This document shows positions 43,167 to 47,701 of a stretch of 47,701 bases of DNA, piece by piece. The notes beneath the pieces were generated by a model that did not search any database, had not been told where the DNA came from, and worked only from the letters and a program-made list of their open reading frames with translations. Source of the DNA: Tenacibaculum sp. (GTDB lineage: Bacteria > Bacteroidota > Bacteroidia > Flavobacteriales > Flavobacteriaceae); assembly GCA_020629275.1 (NCBI GenBank), contig JAHDDQ010000020.1, forward strand, positions 1 to 47,701. Direction: 5' to 3'. Numbering within the stretch: the first letter of the stretch is position 1; each line of letters begins with the position of its first letter. The translations under genes were made by a program, and so were the position numbers.

Positions 43167-44147
43167 ATGATAAACACAAATAACTACCCAATATCGGATT
43201 TTTTAGAAAAATACTTTTTACATTTTAACGCAGCATCATTAGTTGATGCTGCAAAAGAATACGAAAACCAATTAGAAAAAGGATCTAAAATGTTAGTCTC
43301 TTTAGCAGGTGCAATGAGTACAGCTGAATTAGGTAAAATTTTTGCTGAAGTAATCCGTCAAGATAAAGTACACATCATCTCATGCACAGGTGCAAATCTT
43401 GAAGAGGATATTATGAATTTAGTAGCGCATTCGCACTATAAAAGAATTTCTAATTATCGTGATCTGACACCTCAAGATGAATGGGATTTACTGATAAAAG
43501 GATTAAATCGCGTTACCGATACATGTATTCCTGAAGATGAAGCATTTCGTAGATTGCAAAAACATATTGTAAAAATATGGAAAGATGCTCAAGAAAATAA
43601 CGAACGTTATTTCCCTCACGAGTTTATGTATAAGCTATTATTGTCAGGAGTATTAGAAGAGTATTATGAAATCGACTTAAAAGATTCATGGATGTATGCT
43701 GCAGCTGAGAAGAATTTACCAATTGTAGTTCCTGGATGGGAAGATAGTACTATGGGAAACATTTTTGCATCCTATGTAATGAAAGGTGAGTTAAAAGCTT
43801 CAACAATGAAATCTGGAATTGAGTACATGACCTTTTTAGCAGATTGGTATACTGAAAATTCAGAAAATGGAATTGGTTTTTTCCAAATAGGCGGTGGAAT
43901 TGCTGGAGATTTTCCGATTTGCGTAGTACCTATGTTATATCAGGATTTAGAAAGAGAAGATACACCATTCTGGAATTATTTCTGCCAAATTTCTGATTCT
44001 ACAACTAGTTATGGATCCTATTCTGGTGCAGTACCTAATGAGAAAATAACTTGGGGGAAATTAGGTATTGATACTCCAAAGTTTATCATAGAAAGTGATG
44101 CAACTATTGTTGCACCTTTGATTTTTGCCTATTTACTAAAAATGTAA
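43167..44147 (+). CDS. Deoxyhypusine synthase-like protein, probable homospermidine synthase
   Basis: A 326-aa member of the deoxyhypusine synthase family, which transfers an aminobutyl group from spermidine through an imine on a Lys. That Lys is kept (Lys298 in ITWGKLG). NAD-binding segments such as VSLAGAMSTAELG, ISCTGANLEED and QISDSTTSYGSYSGAVP are present. The KHH-type substrate motif of true deoxyhypusine synthase, expected after GGG, is replaced by GGGIAGDFPIC. Bacteria lack eIF5A, and related proteins act as homospermidine synthases from putrescine, a major polyamine in flavobacteria. The putrescine-making genes just upstream fit this. Confidence 0.87.
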   Translation: MINTNNYPISDFLEKYFLHFNAASLVDAAKEYENQLEKGSKMLVSLAGAMSTAELGKIFAEVIRQDKVHIISCTGANLEEDIMNLVAHSHYKRISNYRDLTPQDEWDLLIKGLNRVTDTCIPEDEAFRRLQKHIVKIWKDAQENNERYFPHEFMYKLLLSGVLEEYYEIDLKDSWMYAAAEKNLPIVVPGWEDSTMGNIFASYVMKGELKASTMKSGIEYMTFLADWYTENSENGIGFFQIGGGIAGDFPICVVPMLYQDLEREDTPFWNYFCQISDSTTSYGSYSGAVPNEKITWGKLGIDTPKFIIESDATIVAPLIFAYLLKM

Positions 44148-44151
44148 CCTT

Positions 44152-44424
44152 ATGAAACGTATAATAGTCGATTACGAAAAATTAACTTCTGAAATACTAG
44201 ATTTATTGGTTGAAAAATATCCTGGTGGGTACGATTATGATGATATTATTTCTTTTCAAAATTCACAAGGAAAAACTATTAATGCTGTAGAAGTTAGAAC
44301 CATAGATACTATTTACTTAGTAAAAATCAGCAGAAAACTTGAAGATACGATGGATCAATACATCGAAGATGAAAACTCTTTTGATGATAATAACTTTGAT
44401 GATTTTAACGATAATTACCTTTAA
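44152..44424 (+). CDS. Small conserved acidic protein of the polyamine operon
   Basis: A 90-aa protein, 4 bases after the deoxyhypusine-synthase-like gene. An N-terminal alpha/beta part (MKRIIVDYEKLTSEILDLLVEKYP, then AVEVRTIDTIYLVKIS) is followed by a very acidic, Asn/Asp-rich tail (DDNNFDDFNDNYL). Similar small acidic proteins occur beside this gene set in other flavobacteria, sometimes with unreliable labels. Function unknown; the acidic tail could bind polyamines or basic partners, but this is speculation. Confidence 0.75.
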   Translation: MKRIIVDYEKLTSEILDLLVEKYPGGYDYDDIISFQNSQGKTINAVEVRTIDTIYLVKISRKLEDTMDQYIEDENSFDDNNFDDFNDNYL

Positions 44425-44436
44425 ATCAAGCATATT

Positions 44437-44697
44437 ATGAATTATTATAGTACAGAACAGTCTATGACTTCTATCGGTGTATATATGGGGTACAAAGATG
44501 GTTATTACTCTTTTGTTTTAGAAAACAATGATGTAATAGATTTCGAAGAAATCAACAAGATAATTCTAGTAAAATTTGATCTTAAATCAGATGAACTTAA
44601 TGGAAAGAAATTTGAAATTGTTTACAAAGAAATTATTGATGATATAGATGATGAAGATTTTATAGTATTAAAATTAGACAGCATAAACCTTCTATAA
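44437..44697 (+). CDS. Small unrecognised acidic protein
   Basis: An 86-aa protein, 12 bases downstream of the previous gene and 2 bases before the VOC gene. It is beta-rich (MTSIGVYMGYKDGYYSFVLE) and acidic near the end (IIDDIDDEDFIVLKLD). No family recognised. The tight spacing and same strand make it part of the polyamine operon. Confidence 0.7.
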   Translation: MNYYSTEQSMTSIGVYMGYKDGYYSFVLENNDVIDFEEINKIILVKFDLKSDELNGKKFEIVYKEIIDDIDDEDFIVLKLDSINLL

Positions 44698-44699
44698 TT

Positions 44700-45112
44700 A
44701 TGAATACAAACTTTCATATATCATTGCCTTATAAAGATATAAGTAAAACAATAAAATTTCATACTGAGAAACTTAGTTTAGAAATTGGCAGAAAAACCAA
44801 TAACTGGTTAGATGTCAAATTATTTGGTCATCAAATCACTTTTGTAATCACAGAAAAACGCAACTTTCAATACCCTATGTACTCTTTAGAAAAAGACCAA
44901 ATACCTTCTTTTCATTTTGGAGTTATACTTGAAAATGATGAATGGGAAAAAACATATGATAGCATTAATAAATGGTCATTTGATACTACTATCGAAAAGA
45001 TATTTTTTAAAGATCAAGAAGGAGAACAAGGTTCTTTTTTTTTATAAAAGATCCATATAATCATTTCTTAGAATTTAAAACGTTTACAAAAAATAATGAA
45101 ATTTTCACATAA
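44700..45112 (+). pseudogene. VOC-family protein interrupted by a frameshift in a T9 run
   Basis: The frame from 44700 gives MNTNFHISLPYKD and a VOC (glyoxalase/dioxygenase) fold but stops at 45045-45047 after 115 aa. A run of nine T (45035-45043) precedes the stop. Adding one T continues the frame as FFIKDPYNHFLEFKTF, the normal VOC C-terminal strand with its metal-binding Glu, and ends at 45110-45112 with TAATG overlapping the next start, as the neighbouring genes do. So the true gene is about 137 aa. Either it is a recent inactivating deletion, a phase-variable or slippage-dependent gene, or a sequencing error. It is probably a metal-dependent enzyme of unknown substrate. Confidence 0.85.
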
Positions 45113-46536
45113 TGCATAAAGACATTGAAATTATACCCCCAAACACATTTGAATCTGAAAATCATTGGTATGAGAAATCTTTAAATGCGACTATTCACCC
45201 GATGGTGAGTTATTTTTTAAACTTAACTAGTGATAGAATAGTTAAAAGATACTGTCATTTAAACCCTAAAGTAAACCCAATAGATTTACAAGAAATTTTA
45301 AATTACAAACCTAAACATTATTATTTATCTGGAGCAGATTTGCTACATGTTACTACTGAACAAGGAAAGCGTCAAATGGTTATTATAGAAAATAATTCCT
45401 GTCCCTCAGGGCAAAAGTCTATGCCACTCCTTAACGAATTTGAAGAACAAGGTGGATACAGACAATTCATGGAGCATACTATAAAACCTTTATTAAAAAA
45501 GAAAGATAATACTACTGTAGCTGTCATTTACGACAAAAATTACATGGAAGCTTCAGGTTATGCACATGCCATGGCAGACATGCTAAATAAAAAAGTTTTC
45601 CTTGTTCCTTATTACAATAATTTAGATAAAAGTCATATTGATATTTCGGGAGATTATATCAAACTTAAAATAAATAATGAATGGCTTCAATTAGATTCTG
45701 TATTTAGATATTTAACTCAAAAACCATGGAATAGACTACCTATTTCCTCAAAAACAAAAATTATAAACCCTACTATAGTCTGCTTAGCTGGTGGTAGAAA
45801 TAAATTAATTGCTTCCAAAGCATATTCTTTCTACAATGCAGAGCTATTAGAAAAGAATCTTAAAATTATTACTCCTCATACCATATGGGATGTGAATAAA
45901 AATGAAATTCCTCTATGGATAAGTAATATGGGAGGTAAAGCTGTTGTTAAAATTCCTTACAGTAATGCTGGTCAAGGTGTTTTTACTATAGTAAATGAAG
46001 AAGAGTTAGAAAACTTCATGAAAATGGATTTTGACTATGATAAGTTTATTGTACAAAGTCTAGTAGGAAATTATAATTGGAGTTCTACAACAAGTGAAGG
46101 TAAATATTATCATGTAGGCACTATACCTAATAATAAAGGACTGTCTTATGTTTTAGATTTTAGAATGATGGTACATGCTACTAAAAATGGTTACAAACCT
46201 ATTTCTATTTATTCTAGAAGAGCAAAATCCCCCTTAAAAGACACCTTAGATGAAGGTAAAGCTTCTTGGGATATACTTGGTACAAATTTATCTTATGTAA
46301 AAGATAATGGAGATTGGGGATCTGACACAAATAGATTGCTTTTAATGGAAAGAAAAGAGTTTAATAACTTAGGCATCGGACTTGATGATTTAATTGAAGC
46401 TTACATTCAAACAGTTTTAACTTCAATAGCAATCGATAAAATGGCTATTAAACTACTAAGTAAAAAAGGAACTTTTAAACGTAAACTGTTTAAATCATTA
46501 AACGATGATGAACTATTAATTAAAGAAATTTTATAA
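45112..46536 (+). CDS. ATP-grasp-type ligase in the polyamine operon
   Basis: A 474-aa protein with ATP-grasp features. The central VVKIPYSNAGQGVFTI loop is the nucleotide-binding Lys and Gly-rich loop, the FDYDKFIVQSLVGNYNW stretch is the second ATP-binding strand, and LDFRMMVHATKNGYKP contains residues suited to metal binding. The N-terminal part has IIENNSCPSGQKSMP, which may bind the acceptor. ATP-grasp enzymes join a carboxylate to an amine or thiol through an acyl phosphate. Its ATG overlaps the restored VOC stop, and its stop overlaps the next start (TAATG). Substrates are unknown; a polyamine or amino-acid acceptor is suggested by context. Confidence 0.75.
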   Translation: MHKDIEIIPPNTFESENHWYEKSLNATIHPMVSYFLNLTSDRIVKRYCHLNPKVNPIDLQEILNYKPKHYYLSGADLLHVTTEQGKRQMVIIENNSCPSGQKSMPLLNEFEEQGGYRQFMEHTIKPLLKKKDNTTVAVIYDKNYMEASGYAHAMADMLNKKVFLVPYYNNLDKSHIDISGDYIKLKINNEWLQLDSVFRYLTQKPWNRLPISSKTKIINPTIVCLAGGRNKLIASKAYSFYNAELLEKNLKIITPHTIWDVNKNEIPLWISNMGGKAVVKIPYSNAGQGVFTIVNEEELENFMKMDFDYDKFIVQSLVGNYNWSSTTSEGKYYHVGTIPNNKGLSYVLDFRMMVHATKNGYKPISIYSRRAKSPLKDTLDEGKASWDILGTNLSYVKDNGDWGSDTNRLLLMERKEFNNLGIGLDDLIEAYIQTVLTSIAIDKMAIKLLSKKGTFKRKLFKSLNDDELLIKEIL

Positions 46537-47504
46537 TGGCTGAATTTCAGAAGATTCCTGTTATCAAAAGAATAAAATTAGACGATTATAAAAACAATAC
46601 ATTATCTTATCATTGGATGCATCTTGTTTCTAATGGTATCGCTCAACCTATCTATGTTCCTGTAATTATTTGCAAAGGAATAAAAGAAGGTCCTGTTTTA
46701 GGACTCACAGCCGCGGTTCATGGTAATGAACTTAATGGAATGTCTGTCATACAACGTTTATTTAATTCTATCGATTTAAAAAAACTCTCAGGAACTATAA
46801 TAGGCATTCCTGTAGTAAATGTTCCTTCTATTTTAGTCAATGAACGTCGTTTTGTAGATGGAACCGATTTAAATAGAATAATGCCTGGAGATAAAGACGG
46901 TAATAGAAGTAAAATATATGCTAATAGAGTAATTAATAGAATTGTGAAGAATTTCGACTTTCTTTTAGACTTGCACACAGCCAGTTTCGGAAGAATTAAT
47001 TCATATTATGTTAGAGCTGATTTATCTTCTAAACTAGCTAAACAATTAGCTTTAATTCAAAACCCCCAAATTATACTTAATGCACCGCCCAAAGATGGAA
47101 CGCTTAGAGGAGCAGCAGCTGATTTAGGGATTGATGCAATTACTATTGAAGTAGGTGACCCTGATAAGTTTCAAAAAGGCATGATTCGATCTAGCTTAAC
47201 AGGTGTATATAATACGCTGTCTTTTTTAAAGATGTATGATGATACTTTAGAAAAAGCAGAAACAAAAGCTATTATTTGTAAAAAATCATATTGGATTTAC
47301 AGCCATATTGGAGGTATTATTCAAGTTCATACAAAACTTACACAACAACTTAAAAAAGGAGAACTTATAGCCACAATTATAGACGTTTTTGGCAACAAAT
47401 TAAAAGAATATACTGCCCCTGAAGACGGAGTTGTGATTGGTAAAAGTACCAATCCAATTGGACAAACAGGGAGTAGACTTATACATTTAGGTATATTAAA
47501 ATAA
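46536..47504 (+). CDS. AstE/AspA-type zinc amidohydrolase
   Basis: A 322-aa member of the succinylglutamate desuccinylase/aspartoacylase (M14-like) family. Zinc ligands are His62 and Glu65 in AVHGNELNG and His147 in LDLHTASFG; the catalytic Glu is near 206 in ITIEVGDPD, and DGTDLNRIMPG is the conserved substrate-binding segment. Members cut amide bonds of N-acylated amino acids or similar small molecules. The start overlaps the ATP-grasp stop by one base, so the two are coupled and may make and break the same amide. It ends the polyamine operon; a terminator follows at 47614. Confidence 0.87.
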   Translation: MAEFQKIPVIKRIKLDDYKNNTLSYHWMHLVSNGIAQPIYVPVIICKGIKEGPVLGLTAAVHGNELNGMSVIQRLFNSIDLKKLSGTIIGIPVVNVPSILVNERRFVDGTDLNRIMPGDKDGNRSKIYANRVINRIVKNFDFLLDLHTASFGRINSYYVRADLSSKLAKQLALIQNPQIILNAPPKDGTLRGAAADLGIDAITIEVGDPDKFQKGMIRSSLTGVYNTLSFLKMYDDTLEKAETKAIICKKSYWIYSHIGGIIQVHTKLTQQLKKGELIATIIDVFGNKLKEYTAPEDGVVIGKSTNPIGQTGSRLIHLGILK

Positions 47505-47613
47505 AAAATGAATTGTAAATTATAACTACATTTTTATATAAATACACCAATTAGTCCTAATCCTTAAAAATATTTAAATCAAAGTTCAATTTATTGTCCT
47601 TGTATAACTAAAA

Positions 47614-47639
47614 AAGGCTTTCAATTTCTTGAAAGCCTT
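47614..47639. terminator. Terminator between the polyamine operon and tRNA-Met
   Basis: A perfect 11-bp stem (47614-47624 with 47629-47639) with a TTTC loop. It sits just 3' of the tRNA on the minus strand and after the operon on the plus strand, so it may serve both. Its core CTTTCAATTTCTTGAAAG also occurs in the terminator at 27768-27799. Confidence 0.75.
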
Positions 47640-47650
47640 ACTAAATATAG

Positions 47651-47701
47651 TAGCGGGAACTGGACTCGAACCAGTGACCTTCGGGTTATGAGCCCGACGA
47701 G
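47651..47701 (-). tRNA. tRNA-Met (CAT), 3' part; initiator-like anticodon stem
   Basis: The minus strand contains the anticodon loop CTCATAA with anticodon CAT, flanked by GGG and CCC (three G:C pairs next to the loop, a hallmark of initiator tRNA). The variable region follows, then a T arm ACTGG-TTCGAGT-CCAGT and the acceptor strand TCCCGCT with discriminator A. No CCA is encoded (CTA follows). The 5' half lies beyond the window, so the position 1:72 pair that would confirm an initiator cannot be seen. The same 3' half is repeated at 40412-40453. Confidence 0.9.

Noticed and set aside
44700..45047. Complete 115-aa VOC protein ending at 45047
   Set aside because: The C-terminal strand and metal-binding Glu are missing, and both reappear in the adjacent frame after the T9 run together with an operon-like TAATG overlap.

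Overview
The window is AT-rich, gene-dense DNA from a member of the Bacteroidota, most likely a marine Flavobacteriaceae. This rests on several signs: a DUF6089–uppS–bamA–ompH–ompH–murI block, a PorP/SprF-type (type IX secretion) membrane protein, promoters of the Bacteroidota TAnnTTTG type that lie a few bases from start codons, a GG-leader peptide of flavobacterial type, and a short (467 aa) flavobacterial-type arginine decarboxylase. The genus cannot be fixed from the sequence alone.

Layout. (1) 1–10.8 kb is housekeeping: the 3' end of an unknown gene; a YbfF-like esterase and pdxJ (minus); a CBS-domain protein and nadK (plus); then the envelope block DUF6089–uppS–bamA–two OmpH/Skp chaperones, followed by murI and a convergent PorP-like gene. 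(2) 10.8–13.8 kb holds a periplasmic SixA-like histidine phosphatase, about 1.1 kb of apparently decayed sequence with a 25-bp direct repeat, and two small envelope coiled-coil proteins. (3) 13.9–23.6 kb (all minus) is an acetate module: acetyl-CoA synthetase, a small membrane protein, a single-domain response regulator, a CrbS-like SLC5–STAC–histidine kinase fusion, a DUF3311-like protein, a two-part sodium:acetate-type symporter, an outer-membrane porin and an IS1 InsA-like DNA-binding protein. (4) 23.8–26.7 kb (minus) has a PLP-dependent decarboxylase, a lipoprotein and an HSL-type hydrolase. (5) 26.7–32.6 kb has a LytTR remnant, a small Cys-rich GG-leader peptide, and a divergent pair of operons: a periplasmic TPR–CHAT protease-like protein with a Cys-rich lipoprotein, facing an ECF-like sigma factor with a membrane-spanning TPR candidate anti-sigma factor. 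(6) 33–40 kb has folE, a Tat-type PhoX lipoprotein, a secreted hydrolase, and a metal-handling operon (COG0523 GTPase, ABC ATPase, FtsX/MacB-type permease with a His-rich loop, DUF3299-like protein). (7) At 40.07–40.45 kb a broken 5'-nucleotidase gene, a terminator and a displaced tRNA-Met 3' half form a junction. A matching 3' half belongs to the tRNA-Met gene at the right edge. The 7.2 kb between them carries a tight polyamine operon: arginine decarboxylase, agmatinase, deoxyhypusine-synthase-like protein, two small acidic proteins, a frameshifted VOC protein, an ATP-grasp ligase and an AstE/AspA-type amidohydrolase.

The most interesting systems are the TPR–CHAT/sigma/anti-sigma locus, which suggests protease-triggered release of a sigma factor; the tRNA-flanked polyamine and ATP-grasp cluster with its homopolymer frameshift; and the CrbS-type acetate sensor that has a receiver-only partner instead of a DNA-binding one.
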